Positions 34,852-44,836 of a stretch of DNA of 55,297 nt are shown here, in pieces; position 1 is the stretch's first letter; every line of letters starts with the position of its first letter. The DNA is from Priapulus caudatus. Its lineage: Eukaryota; Priapulida; Priapulimorpha; Priapulimorphida; Priapulidae. The position numbers and the translations under genes are program-made. The stretch covers positions 709,518-764,814 of the forward strand of contig NW_014577073.1 of NCBI RefSeq assembly GCF_000485595.1, written 5' to 3'. The notes under the pieces were generated by a model, which was given only the letters and a program-made list of their open reading frames with translations, made no database searches and was not told the DNA's origin.

Positions 34852-35018
34852 GCTGATTAGTCGTGAAAGTAGTTGCCGGATGACTGTGTACTAGATCTAT
34901 AACTAGTATATGAGCTGATTAGTCGTGAAAGTAGTTGTCGGACGACTGTGTGCTAGATCTATAACTAGTATATGAGCTAAGTAGTCGTGAGAGTAGTTGT
35001 CGGCTAACTGTGTGCTAG
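34852..35018 (+). repeat. 62-bp minisatellite, array 1 (about 2.7 copies)
   Basis: Units start at 34,852, 34,914 and 34,976, exactly 62 apart. The unit reads GCTGATTAGTCGTGAAAGTA, then GTTGTCGGACGACTGTGTGC, then TAGATCTATAACTAGTATAT and GA. The same unit forms array 2 at 36,993-37,285 in the same orientation. The last copy breaks off at about 35,018, where the following sequence changes abruptly. Confidence 0.93.
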
Positions 35019-35039
35019 ACGATCTGCAGCCGGATATCC

Positions 35040-35512
35040 GCGCGAAGCGCTCAAACGCCGCCTCGCGGCGCACTTTTGCAATTTCGCTGCCCTCTACCTA
35101 ACGCAAGTACTCCGGTCCTTTCTAGGAGAGGCTTGAAGCCGGCTTTTCGCTGAATTGAGCAGTTCTGCCCATTGCACGAGGGATCGCACTACCCAGTTAG
35201 GTAGAGACGGGCTAGAAAAGCTCCCAAGATTTTGTTCGCTACTAGGCGCGCTTTCTTTGCTGTAATAACGGAGTTTTTTGTTGACATTGTAACAATATAT
35301 AGCGCTTATGCGTAGCGTTGACTGGCTGAGTTTAGAGGATACGATATATAGGAATTCGTCTTCGCTATTCGTAATTTTAACTAAGTATTACGCTATTCGT
35401 AATGCTAACAGTTAGTTTCATTGTCACTCTAATTATCTGCTATTGGTTGCTCTGCATAGTTACACTCCTCATCAAAACTTGAAAGATTATCAACATGGTG
35501 GCAGAAAGTGCC
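35040..35512 (+). mobile_element. Possible LTR 3' end and primer-binding-like site
   Basis: The sequence ATTATCAACA ends at 35,495 and is followed at 35,496 by TGGTGGCAGAAAGTGCC. An LTR end in ACA followed by TGGTGGCAG... is typical of Ty3/gypsy-like leaders, by analogy with known families. No second LTR, gag or pol frame is visible nearby, and the 5' boundary is unknown. It could also be chance. Confidence 0.25.
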
Positions 35513-36260
35513 TAAGAATGTGAACAGTGGGAAGCTTGAACTGTAAGTGTTCGCGTAAGTAACTCACGTGAAATTCCGGAGTGCTCCGACTCGGACGCCC
35601 AAGAATAAGAGAAGGCATAGTCCCAAGAAAACCAATGTGCCTCGTACTCGTGATGCTACAGGCACTTAGGCTATATATATATACTGATATCTAACACGAT
35701 CCCCAATGACGAGCATCGAATTGTATCCACACCTACGAATAACTTCTATTACTACATGTTACAATAATTACTAGTAAGTACTAGCTACTACTACTAAGTA
35801 CCCAGGACTACTACAGTATACTAGTACTAGTACTAGTTACTACCAGGAGCTAATAATGACACACTGTGTTACCGGTACCGTACTAGTATGTTACTAATAT
35901 TCATAATGACGACTCCTGTTAGTGTTACTAGTACTCCTACTAAATATAATAAAATATAATGCTAACTAAATACGAAATCTATTTACTACCAACTTCTTCA
36001 TGTTTCTATAGCATTGGTCTACTCTCTTTGACCTATTATTGCTAGCAGTTTCGCTGGTAAATTCCGTCGAAATCCTAGCGTCCAACGTATACGCGCCGGC
36101 TGCCATTGCTCTCGCGGCGCGACTGTTTGCACGCTTACACTAATATATATAGGCAGGTAGGAAAGCTTGCTGCCAAAATTCGCTCGACGCTCACTTCATT
36201 TGAAACTTTCCAGCAGGCAATACACAATTCAACAGCTTCCATCTTTGTTCCTCCTTGAAC
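35513..36260. other. Unique sequence with TACTAG-rich patch
   Basis: A CTAGTACTAGTACTAGT-rich patch lies at about 35,765-35,955. Otherwise the sequence is non-repetitive and I see no supported coding sequence. Confidence 0.45.
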
Positions 36261-36269
36261 AACAGTATT

Positions 36270-36709
36270 CAGCTTGTTATAAAAACATAAGTGCTCTGCT
36301 CGTAACCGAGCTGTGTCATGCGAAATCACACAAAGACTCGACGAAATCTCCGGCGTTCGCGAACCTTGCCCAGTAAGGAAATAGCTGTCAGCCGCAACAC
36401 TGCAAACGTTTCTTTGCCAACGTTCCAATGGCGAGGCTCGTACGGGAGTTGGAAAGCAGTGCGCCGCCTGCGCGCCGCCTCTAGCCCATAGACTGACACT
36501 GCGCTTCCACCTCTCGCTTAGCTTTAGTCCCTCGATGGGTAATCGAGGGTGGGAGTGAGTCCCAGTCTATATAGCCTTTGTCCTTGCAGCCATTTCCATT
36601 ACTGGGGCAAGGTTCGCGAACGCGAAAATTTCGTCAGTCTTTCTGTGATTTCGCGGTGACACAGCTAGGTTACGAACAGAGACATTATGTTTTATAACAA
36701 GTGAAACTG
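36270..36709. mobile_element. 440-bp palindromic element (arms about 120 bp)
   Basis: The left arm is 36,270-36,387 and the right arm 36,587-36,709, in inverted orientation with small mismatches and indels. Shared blocks include GCGTTCGCGAACCTTGCCC and CTTGTTATAAAA. The loop of about 200 bp contains TCCCTCGATGGG and ATCGAGGGTGGGAG, themselves partly complementary. Open frames at 36.1-36.4 and 36.6-36.9 kb fall on the two arms and share no protein family. This is probably a non-autonomous foldback element. Confidence 0.6.
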
Positions 36710-36992
36710 TTACACGTCCACAAATGCTCTGCCCTCCTGTGTCCCACACTAGAAAATTGGGGACTGTCGCCTGGCAGCTGATGGATGCGTGCGCGGGTAC
36801 AGCATGTCGCGCGCACGGATCCATAGCTGCCAGCGCTGGCATACTGTCGTAGGGTTTCCGCCGCGGTCGCGTGCGCCTTAGCGCGGAACTGCGCGCAAGA
36901 TCTGCGCTCAGCACTTCGGGTCACACCTTCTTTCTGGCAACGCTTCTCTAGTATCTCCGGTCTCATCTTGGATCTAATAACAGGTATACTGA

Positions 36993-37285
36993 GCTTGACG
37001 TAGTCGTGAGAGTAGTTGTCGGACGACTGTGTGCAAGATCTATAACTAGTATATGAGCTGAGTAGTCGTGAGAGTAGTTGTCGGACGACTGTGTGCAAGA
37101 TCTATAACTAGTATATGAGCTGAGTAGTCGTGAGAGTAGTTGTCGGACGACTGTGTGCAAGATCTATAACTAGTATATGAGCTGAGTAGTCGTGAGAGTA
37201 GTTGTCGGACGACTGTGTACTAGATCTATAACTAGTATCTGCTGAGTAGTCGTGAGAGTAGTTGCCGGACGACTGTGCGCTATAT
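36993..37285 (+). repeat. 62-bp minisatellite, array 2 (about 4.7 copies)
   Basis: GCTGAGTAGTCGTGAGAGTA starts at 37,057, 37,119, 37,181 and 37,241, preceded by a variant first copy (GCTTGACGTAG) at 36,993. The spacing is 62, 62 and 60. The unit is shared with array 1 (34,852-35,018). Each unit contains GTCGTGAG...CGGACGAC, a small inverted repeat. The minus frames (CTQSSDNYSHD-type) simply translate the unit. Confidence 0.93.
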
Positions 37286-37704
37286 ACACACGAACATTAG
37301 CGATGACACTCGACGAGTGATGCGAGCAGATGATTGACGCACAATTGATGCACGAACGCATTAGCGCGCAATTAATCGACGTGACGGCAATCGGAATATG
37401 TAGTGAGAGCGCGTCGGAGAGCCTTACATCAATTCGCAGCGAACAGTGCGCGATGCAGGTCGAACGCTCGCGTCGAGATGCATTAGCATAACAACAACTA
37501 ACTGTCCTCTTACAGGTAAGAGACGATCACGTGCGAACGACAGGTAACACCGGCCAATCAGCGTCGCGATGTGGACGTTCTAAAAACGCTGCTCAGTAAC
37601 GAAGTCGACAATTTGGCGTGCGCGCGTGGAAAACACGTATAACCTCCTCAGGTCTACTTGACCTAGCAACAATAACCAAGGGGCGTGTTTATCATGCTCA
37701 GGGG
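37286..37704. other. Unique sequence, no gene seen
   Basis: CpG-rich non-repetitive DNA between the 62-bp array and the nested palindrome. Nothing was recognised. Confidence 0.45.
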
Positions 37705-38903
37705 GATAGATACAAATTAAGAGTACATAATAGAGAAGAGTATGGCACTGTTTTAACAGCGTTTTTCAACTTGAATTAATTTTATCATTATGTGATTAAA
37801 TATATTCAAACTTTACCTTGCTTTGTTCTCTGATTCTCCCTTAATTATATGACACCACCAGTTTATCTGAAAATCGTATGTGTTCTTCAAAAAAGTTTTT
37901 TGAATACGACACGGTTTTCCACCGTTTCCCCACGATTTCCATCTCTCCGATAACAGTTGATATAGCAGGTTGATATTACGGGACGCTGGGGGCTGTTGGG
38001 GATATTAGGCATCGAATTGTATGCAGTGTGTATTTTGTTTCCAGCGTGCTAAAAATATATGTGTGCTCACGGCGAGCTAGCATCTGATTTTAGCTGTGTT
38101 GCCATCGTGTTCCTGATGATAATGAAGCGAAACAAGTGCTGTTACTGTGCTTACCTAATATCCACAACAGCCCCCAGCGTCCCGTAGTTACAACCTGCTA
38201 TAGGTATCACGATGGCAAATCAGGAATGAGTACCTTTTTGAGTGTCTGCATGCGCTAGAATTTTGTATTTCTCATTAGAAAGGATTATAATTGTTTGCAA
38301 TTGTTAATTTCAGAAACTAGAATCTTTTCTGAATCCGACAGTGTAAACGGCTCGTCCGAGGTGCGTTGCTGGGGCGGCCCATAATTTTTCAAAGAAAGCC
38401 TACTTTTTGTGCAGATTTAAATTGTAAATTGGCTATTTCTCGTGTGCGCTGCGAAAGTTTTGTTTACAAGAGAAATTATGAAAGATTTTTTTGTTAATAA
38501 CATATATATTGTCACTTGCGACTTGTATTCAGAGGATGGCATTATTATTTGTAAAAAAAACCTTGTGCTGATTTATGGGATTTTTTTCGTAAGTATTGCC
38601 GCCTATGGGAAAGCATTACCCAGTGTGGACCTTATATCAACTGTTATCGGAAAGATGCAAATCGTGAGGAAAACGGTGGGAAACCCATGTAGTATTCAAA
38701 AAACTTTTTTGAAGAACACATAGGAGTTTCAGGTAAACTGGTGGTGTCATATGATTAAGGGAGAATCAGAGAACAAAACAAGGTAAAGTTTGAATATATT
38801 TATTCACATATTGATCGAATAAATTCAAGTTTAAAATTACGCAAAACGCTGTTAAACAGTGTCATACGCTTCTCTATTATGTACTCTTGATACAAATAGA
38901 TCG
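37705..38903. mobile_element. 1.2-kb inverted-repeat element with arms of about 260 bp
   Basis: The left arm (37,705-37,964) and the right arm (38,634-38,903) are reverse complements with scattered differences. They share AGAGTACATAATAGAGAAG, CACTGTT(T)TAACAGCGTTTT, GATTCTCCCTTAAT, GACACCACCAGTTTA, TGTGTTCTTCAAAAAAG and CCGATAACAGTTGATATA. The interior carries an AT-rich segment with a 93-codon frame (38,442-38,723) of no recognised family and, at the inner edge of the left arm, a second smaller palindrome. This is consistent with a long-TIR DNA transposon relic or foldback element; no transposase is visible. Confidence 0.7.
37961..38202. mobile_element. Nested 242-bp MITE-like palindrome
   Basis: The ends TATAGCAGGTTG and CAACCTGCTATA are inverted. 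The complementarity extends about 50 bp through ACGGGACGCTGGGGGCTGTT on the left and AACAGCCCCCAGCGTCCCGT on the right, with a loop of about 140 bp. The TA ends would suit a TA target duplication as made by Tc1/mariner-type elements, but TA is too short to prove it. It sits exactly at the inner end of the larger element's left arm. Confidence 0.6.
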
Positions 38904-39215
38904 CTCCCGGATGGCGAATAAAACCTCGACGATCAGTCAATCAGTATAGAATATGCAATTTTCGAACGTCAGTTTTCGAACGTCAATTTTCGAGCCATCT
39001 TTAAATGCTAGACCTCATCTAAGGTGTACGTTAGCTCCAAGAAACGATATTGCTAGGGTTAGAATACCGTTTCAAACCTTGGCTGCAGCTAAACACGTAG
39101 TTGCCTTATTTGCCAAGTATCGCCAAAGAACACCACACATGTGATATACCAAATGAATCAGTATACGTCCACCTTCTTGTAACCATCAGTGCGCGACGAT
39201 GCGCTGGGTACTTAC

Positions 39216-39464
39216 GGGGTTACAGCGACCTTTTGAAACGAATACAGCCAAATTTATGAATTTGCCACCATATTTACTATCATTCCGACTGTGACTAAAA
39301 TCCGCAATGGATCGAACAAGGGAAATTAAACGATCTGCGGTCCTCATGTAAACCACCCCTACATCCGAGAACATGTCATCTAAGGTTTTTACAAATGGCT
39401 GAGACATTTTTGAACATCGTTTCACTTGCTTTGGTGTGTAATTGCCGTGAGAGCCATCGTGCAG
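39216..39464 (-). CDS. Possible internal exon, product unrecognised
   Basis: A minus-strand frame of 83 codons is bounded by AG (acceptor side, 39,465-39,466, sequence CAATAG) and by a consensus donor GTAAGT at 39,210-39,215. Both boundaries are phase 0. The peptide has ordinary composition (for example MSQPFVKTLDD, MRTADRLISLVRSIADFS) with no repeat bias. Against it, the acceptor lacks a good pyrimidine tract and I recognise no domain. It lies downstream, on the same strand, of the exon at 41.86-42.58 kb, but nothing shows that they are joined. This is a weak candidate only. Confidence 0.15.
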
Positions 39465-40160
39465 CTATTGTACTATTTCTGTAGTATTTTCTAGCGAGTC
39501 TTTTCCGTTTCGGGTTTTCCGTGCTTCGCTAAACATGGCGGGTAAAGCTGATTGAAAAGTTGATATGCTGTGAGAATTAGCAGATTATACCGTGAATTAA
39601 GAGATACATTCTAGTTTAGAAGCAGGACAACTGTGAATTAACGTTCATATTTCAGACAAGGCAAGTCAAAGGTGGTAATAGAATAGTTTTATTTGAGATA
39701 TACAGAGTTATTCATCTAGATCTGCAGAGGTGATAGGTTTTTTGTATGGAAGGGTGTCAGGCTGTATAGACAATCCGTCGCACAGCCTAGTCGGGCTAAG
39801 GTGTACGTATTAGCACCACGACGGCGACTAGTGTAACTGGTGACATCAACCCGCACGACAAGAACCGCGCGGATGAATCGGGGACATGCACCTATTTGCG
39901 CGTGCGACAGCCAGACCCCGCTGACCTATCTGCACTGCATCGTTCAGGTGTGCAGCACTCGATCCGAGTGGCGGCGACACGTGCACTGTACGCAATCGCG
40001 CCGCGGTTATCTGGCCGAGATCGTCTGCTGAGCAATTGCGCTTGGCCGTGTCACGCGAAATCGTCACGTACGAGTATCGCATCTAGCGGTATATTGCATA
40101 TGCTCTCGGATGATGCGAAAGTGACGCTAACCGATAAATCAGCGCATAATTCGTCTGCGT
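39465..40160. other. Unique sequence, no supported gene
   Basis: Overlapping plus and minus frames at 39.84-40.27 kb in GC-rich DNA have no recognisable product. The short ACG-rich region shows CpG abundance only. Confidence 0.4.
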
Positions 40161-40164
40161 GTGT

Positions 40165-40167
<3 letters not shown>

Positions 40168-40212
<45 letters not shown>
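40168..40212 (+). repeat. (CT)n microsatellite
   Basis: About 44 bases of uninterrupted CTCTCT. Confidence 0.95.
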
Positions 40213-40213
<1 letters not shown>

Positions 40214-40720
40214 TCGTCGTCCTTCTCTCGGTGTCGTGACGTTATTGACACCTGTTATTTGCCTAGTTAGCTCAAGTGCATCACGGCATGGTGGCTTGGG
40301 GTGCAGGTTTGTTTAATAAGTGGTAGAGGGCATGATGTCTATCATTATGTGTTTGGCAGGGTTCGGTTGCGGAGATTTGGTCGAACAATACGGCAAACGA
40401 GTAACAAAGCCGCAACCTAGACAGACGTCCGTGGAAGAGCACGTTGGCATGTTGAGGTTGGTAAAAGTAGATCAGCGGGGGCTGTAGAGGCGAGAAGCAA
40501 TAACTTGATGGGTATCTAGATATAAGTCTGATCACGAGCGAACTGTCAGTCATTGCCCGAGGCGCTGTTATGTCAATTTTGAGTTACTGTATTGCGCTTT
40601 TATCATAATTGATCGGGATTGAATAACGCGCGGAGCCTATGCGAGCGAGTAAATCCTCAAGAAATGAATAGGAGCAATTAATCACTTGAGTCAGCGAGCG
40701 ACGCAGCAGTTGTTCTATAT

Positions 40721-40786
40721 CAGGGGTTAATAATGACACGTTATGACATGTCAATAACATGTCATTGATGTCATTATTGACCTCTG
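40721..40786. repeat. 66-bp near-perfect palindrome
   Basis: The left half starts CAGGGGTTAATAATGACACG and the right half ends TGTCATTATTGACCTCTG, with the centre at GACATGTCAATAACATGTC. The two halves pair with only a few mismatches and essentially no loop. A related TAATAATGACAC motif occurs at about 35,851. It may be a MITE end-to-end remnant. Confidence 0.7.
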
Positions 40787-40869
40787 GTATTATATAGTAG
40801 ATAATATAATATATATAGATATAATATAACACGCGCTGAGGAGCCACTAAACGCCCGCGCCCCCTTTCC

Positions 40870-41042
40870 CATATTGCCACACACATCTACGACACAGTCA
40901 CACAGCACGACACACACATCACAGCACAGCACGAGACATAGGACAGTCACACCACACATCATACACACCACACACATGCTATACGCTATGCGCCATGCCA
41001 CTGTCCACTCGCGCTGCACACACACACACACGCACACGCACA

Positions 41043-41073
<31 letters not shown>

Positions 41074-41135
41074 TTCACATGCAGCTGGGCGAGCAGAGAG
41101 CGAGCACCATCACACACACACACACACCACACACA
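40870..41135 (+). repeat. (CA)n-rich tract
   Basis: ACACACAC and CACGCACAC runs with interruptions; the strongest part is 41,014-41,072. His/Thr (plus) and Cys/Val (minus) frames are artefacts. Confidence 0.9.
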
Positions 41136-41856
41136 GAGCTCAGCACAGTTTGTCAGAGAAATTCGAGCGATAACTATCGAAAACAACTTTTACTTGTCAA
41201 GCGAACATAGATCGTTCAGTTTTCAGGGAGGAGCAGCGTGTTGGAGTGTTAAATCAGAAGTGGTCCAGAGGTACATAGACTGGGACACTGGAGAGATCAT
41301 AGTATGTATCTACTATATAATACTGTTATATATATAGTAAGAGTACAGGGTTGTATGGTCCGAGGACAATTTCTAGTTGGCCGGCTAATATCAGATGTGC
41401 GTCGATTAGTGCATAATAGTTAGGTTATAATAGAAAGATGTGCGTTAGCCAGCAGGTATAATATATGGGCGGCGATTCGTCCCCTGGTTACGCATGTGAT
41501 CAGGTGATTGCATTTTACGCGCTGTTTGAAGATTAGCTCGCAATTGTAATGAGATTAAACTCAGATGTTTTTCATTAATAAATCTGAAGTGTATAACTGC
41601 TGTGATATATTTGTAGATTGGCTCGAGCGAGTTCGAGAGAGAGCACAAGAGCTCAAATCATGTGTTTGAGTGCCGATCCGGAAGAGAGTTAAAGGAGCGT
41701 GCGCGGCGGCCCATAGCCAGGAGCCGGCTATTACCTGACTCTTATAGGCCGACCGGAGTAGCCTACAACGTGTATTATATATCATATAGTATCTATAGTA
41801 CTATATATACGTAGAGTGTATATATATATATATATGCGCGCGTGAGGGATGCTTAC
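41136..41856. other. Unique AT-rich sequence; would be intron 1 of the exon to the right
   Basis: If the donor at 41,856-41,851 is used, this stretch begins the first intron on the minus strand. It contains TATATATA runs at 41,811-41,835. No following exon was found with confidence. Confidence 0.35.
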
Positions 41857-42579
41857 GCTCAGGGTTCTCTGCCACAGGCCGGGTCGTGGCTGCTCCTGCA
41901 CGCCCCGAATGCGGTGCATATACGGCTTCAAGTAGTTGCCGACGCTCTCATAGAACGGCTGGTCGGCAGCGGCGGCGGCGGCGCGCTGGTCGCCACGCTT
42001 CGACGTCGGCGTCGTCGGCGGCGCCCCGCTACCGCGTCGTCCGCCGGCGAACGCCCTCTTGAAGCGCTGCCACTTCGTCGGCGGCGGCGGCGGCGGCTCG
42101 GGCGGGCGTATGATCGACGACAGCGCGTGGAACTGGATGCTGATCGAGTTGCGGACGTGCTCGAAGTAGGTAGGCGGCGGCTGCAGCGCCGCTTCGCCGC
42201 CCTGGCCGCTGTTCTTGCGGCTGCCGGCCGGCTCCTCGCCGTCGGAGCCGAACGGGTTGTAGATGGAGATGCTGGACAGCTTACGCAGCGGCGGCGTCGT
42301 CAGTCCCGTCAGCGACGAAGTCGACGTCTTGCGCTGGCTCGCCGGACCGGGCGCGTACAGCGACACCATCGAACCCTTGCGCGTCTGCGCCGACGTCGGC
42401 GCCAGCGACGAGTTGGAGCTCTTGCGGGACGACGTCGGTGGCACGTAGAGCGAGCTGCTCGAGCTCTTGCGCTGCGGGGCCGGCGCGTAAAGCGACGCGC
42501 TCGACGACTTGCGCACGACGTTCACCATCGGCGTCAGCGAAATGTTGGCGCTCTTCTTCGAATCGCTCGCCGTCGCCAT
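41857..42579 (-). CDS. Probable first coding exon: Ser-rich protein with Arg-Lys-x-Ser repeats, NPF and PPxY motifs
   Basis: The start ATG (42,579-42,577) has a strong animal Kozak context (GCCGACATGG). The frame is open for 241 codons to a donor read as CTGAGC|GTAAGC, with GT at 41,856-41,855, ending in phase 0. Past the donor the frame turns into TATATA-encoded Tyr/Ile, so the exon most likely ends there. Residues 20-125 hold seven RK-[S/G/T/L/N]-S boxes (Arg at 23, 37, 52, 67, 83, 99, 121), several followed by LYAP or LYVP. These are candidate basophilic-kinase sites. NPF (108-110) can bind EH domains, PPTY (135-138) is a PPxY ligand for WW domains, and six prolines (162-167) precede a basic aromatic stretch (KWQRFKRAF). 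An Ala run is at 200-205. There is no signal peptide. I cannot name the family. It is plausibly the disordered cytosolic N-terminus of a trafficking or membrane-associated protein. The antisense frame is rejected. Confidence 0.6.
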
Positions 42580-42887
42580 GTCGGCGACGCTGTTCGGCGA
42601 CGATTCACGCGGCGGCCGACGGCGCGTTAGGGTCGCGCGTCTTCGTGTTGCACGATGACGACGACGCGAGCTGCCGTCGCGGCATTAACGAAGTCAGCAT
42701 CCAATCTCGGCCGTGACGAGGTATCCAGCGCTTGCCATTTTCTCCATTTCATGCCCGCTTTCATCGCAATAGTCGCGCACAAATCAGATTGGCGAGCGTC
42801 TAAGGGCGGGCCTAATAAGCGTCATCTAGGGCACGTGTGCCGGTGATTGTCTACGTACAGTGTAGTACCGCCGCAGTGGTCACGTCC
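42580..42887 (-). promoter_or_regulatory. CpG-rich upstream region of the exon
   Basis: GC- and CpG-dense sequence directly upstream of the start codon on the minus strand, likely 5' UTR and promoter. No TATA box is evident. A CT/GA tract follows further upstream. This is inferred from position only. Confidence 0.3.
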
Positions 42888-43042
42888 AGTCGTCGCTCTC
42901 TTACTCTCCTCGCTGCCCTTCTCTCTCTCGCCTTCTCTATCTCTCTCACTCTGTCCCTCTCTTACTCTCCTTCTCTCTCGCCTTCTTCCTATTTCTCTCT
43001 CTCTCTTTTTCTCCTTCTCGCTCTCTCTTCTCGCTCTCTATG
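42888..43042 (+). repeat. CT-rich polypyrimidine tract upstream of the exon
   Basis: TCTCTC interrupted by CGCC, TTAC and TTTTT, 310-460 bases upstream of the minus-strand ATG. It reads as GA-rich on the gene's coding strand, so it could be part of a promoter (GAGA-type motifs), but this is speculative. The two Leu/Ser plus-strand frames are artefacts. Confidence 0.85.
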
Positions 43043-43325
43043 CGCAGTCACACTTGACCGCCTATACTTTACGATGCTCTTATGCGAATGTTACGAACTT
43101 GTCTTTCGCGTTCGCCGACTTCAATTACTATTTCATAGCGGCGAGCAGCCTGCCGCGCGACTGTCAATGCGTGTAAGCGGCAGGTTAGCGCCGTGAGAGA
43201 CTTGTCTATATCTGCGCGTACAGGTTGACGCGCTCTCCGCGCATGCGCGCCTGCGTCGCAGGTTGCGCCCGGTGAAGAGCAGCAACGTGCGCGTTTCGCT
43301 GCCGGCCAGCGCGCTGCTACGTCAC
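43043..43325. other. Unique CpG-rich sequence
   Basis: Nothing beyond CpG density was recognised. Confidence 0.4.
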
Positions 43326-43327
43326 GT

Positions 43328-43347
43328 GATGCAGATGCAGATGATGC

Positions 43348-43400
<53 letters not shown>
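43328..43400 (+). repeat. (GAT)n trinucleotide repeat
   Basis: GATGATGATG for about 60 bases, preceded by two GCAGAT units. Confidence 0.96.
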
Positions 43401-43571
43401 GCGACGTCGACAGTCGGGGGGAGTAGTATTCATTAAATCGTGCTGCAGAATTATTTTTTGTTCGCCGTAGCCACGTATATTATGAGTGAATCGGAATGAT
43501 GTCGGATTGCCGGGCCACCTCCCCCCGGCAATCCTTTATCCTTTATCGCAGATCGTCCGGGTTTGTTATAT

Positions 43572-43708
43572 GCGCGTACACGCGTACACGCACGCACGTA
43601 TAGCCACGCACGCACGCATGCACACACCCGCCCGCGTACTCACATGCGCACGCACGAACCAACACGTACTCGCACATGTACACGCACACGCACGCGCGCA
43701 CTCGCTTT
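43572..43708 (+). repeat. ACGC/CACA-rich tract
   Basis: ACGCACGCACG and CACACG runs with unique interruptions. The opposite motif, (TGCG)n, recurs at 43,863-43,890. Confidence 0.88.
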
Positions 43709-43728
43709 GAGCGTTTGTCAGTCTGAGC

Positions 43729-43776
43729 GGAAATATCCGATATTATATATATATATAATATATATCGGATATTTCC
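43729..43776. repeat. 48-bp palindrome with AT core
   Basis: GGAAATATCCGATA on the left pairs exactly with TATCGGATATTTCC on the right around a TATATA centre. A clean cruciform-prone site. Confidence 0.85.
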
Positions 43777-43899
43777 CGTGTAGCACAGCTGATGCGTCTG
43801 TGCGTGATACATAATAGAGGTGTTGTCACAACAACGCAAACACCAGGTAACTGACATGTGTATGCGTGCGTGCGTGCGTGCGTGCGTACATGCCTGCGT

Positions 43900-44830
43900 G
43901 TGCGTATGCAAAAATATCGTGTCTGTCACGTCGCTTAACAAATCATGTTAAGCATGCTCACGTGATCTACGTCGGCTGTGGTTTTGTCCACATAGGCAGA
44001 GCCTTGTTCACTTAGCTTGCACGGGCTAATGGATGGCTATACTATACCTTTGTCGTCAAATGCTAAGCATAATATAGAAACAATAGATATTGCCGATGAA
44101 TATATGGCTCATTGTTCTCTCTCAGATTAGTCAGGTTTTAAAGCGTTGTTGTGTAGCGACGACAGTGCGTCTGCAGGAACTATTATTGGATGTGCGGGTT
44201 ATGTAATTACAGTAGCATTCGAGTTATTTGTTCATTCTTTTCTATACGTCTTTATCTGCCAATAAAGAATCCGTTTCCAACTCTTGGTGATCCTAATCCT
44301 AAATCTTCGCCGTTACTCTGCGAAATGTATTCAGGCGTGAGAAACGTAAAATATACTAACCTGAATTAACGATAATGAGGTTACGTAACGAGGACATCCA
44401 AATTGGCTATCATGTCCACCGAACGTTGTCGCTAGTCATGCGTGTGTGCGTCTGTCATTGATGTGTGTACAGAGGCAGCTCGCTAACACAGCGCCCCCTA
44501 TCTCTCTTTTTCACCCGGGCTCGTGCGCTAAGCGTTACTAACTTGGATCATAATTGACGAAAATAATTACTTTAAAATTAGTAGATTGTTCATTAGCGTG
44601 ACACAATTAGTAGATCCTTGTTCTTTCGTTGTTGAAAAAGCGCCGAGAGTTTATTTTGGCAAAAAGAACGCAACCTGGTGTTTTTCGAGGTTGCTGAAAA
44701 TTCAATAAGGTCATCAGCTGTTTCACGGATCAGTGGGGATATGTTCAATCGCCTACGATTTGAGATTTTTGCGACTGAAAAAAAAACGCGTGGCGCTGTA
44801 CGATACCAAAGGGAATTCTATCCGTCCAAC
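43900..44830. other. Unique sequence, no supported gene
   Basis: Non-repetitive AT-rich DNA. I see no coding or RNA signal. Confidence 0.45.
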
Positions 44831-44836
44831 ATTAGC

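Noticed and set aside
34852-37285. 62-bp direct repeats considered as a CRISPR array
   Set aside because: Units are contiguous with no unique spacers, and the genome is eukaryotic; this is a minisatellite.
41842-42630. 262-codon Arg-rich plus-strand frame opposite the Ser-rich exon
   Set aside because: It is the antisense shadow of a GC-rich exon; the minus frame has the Kozak start, donor and periodic motifs.
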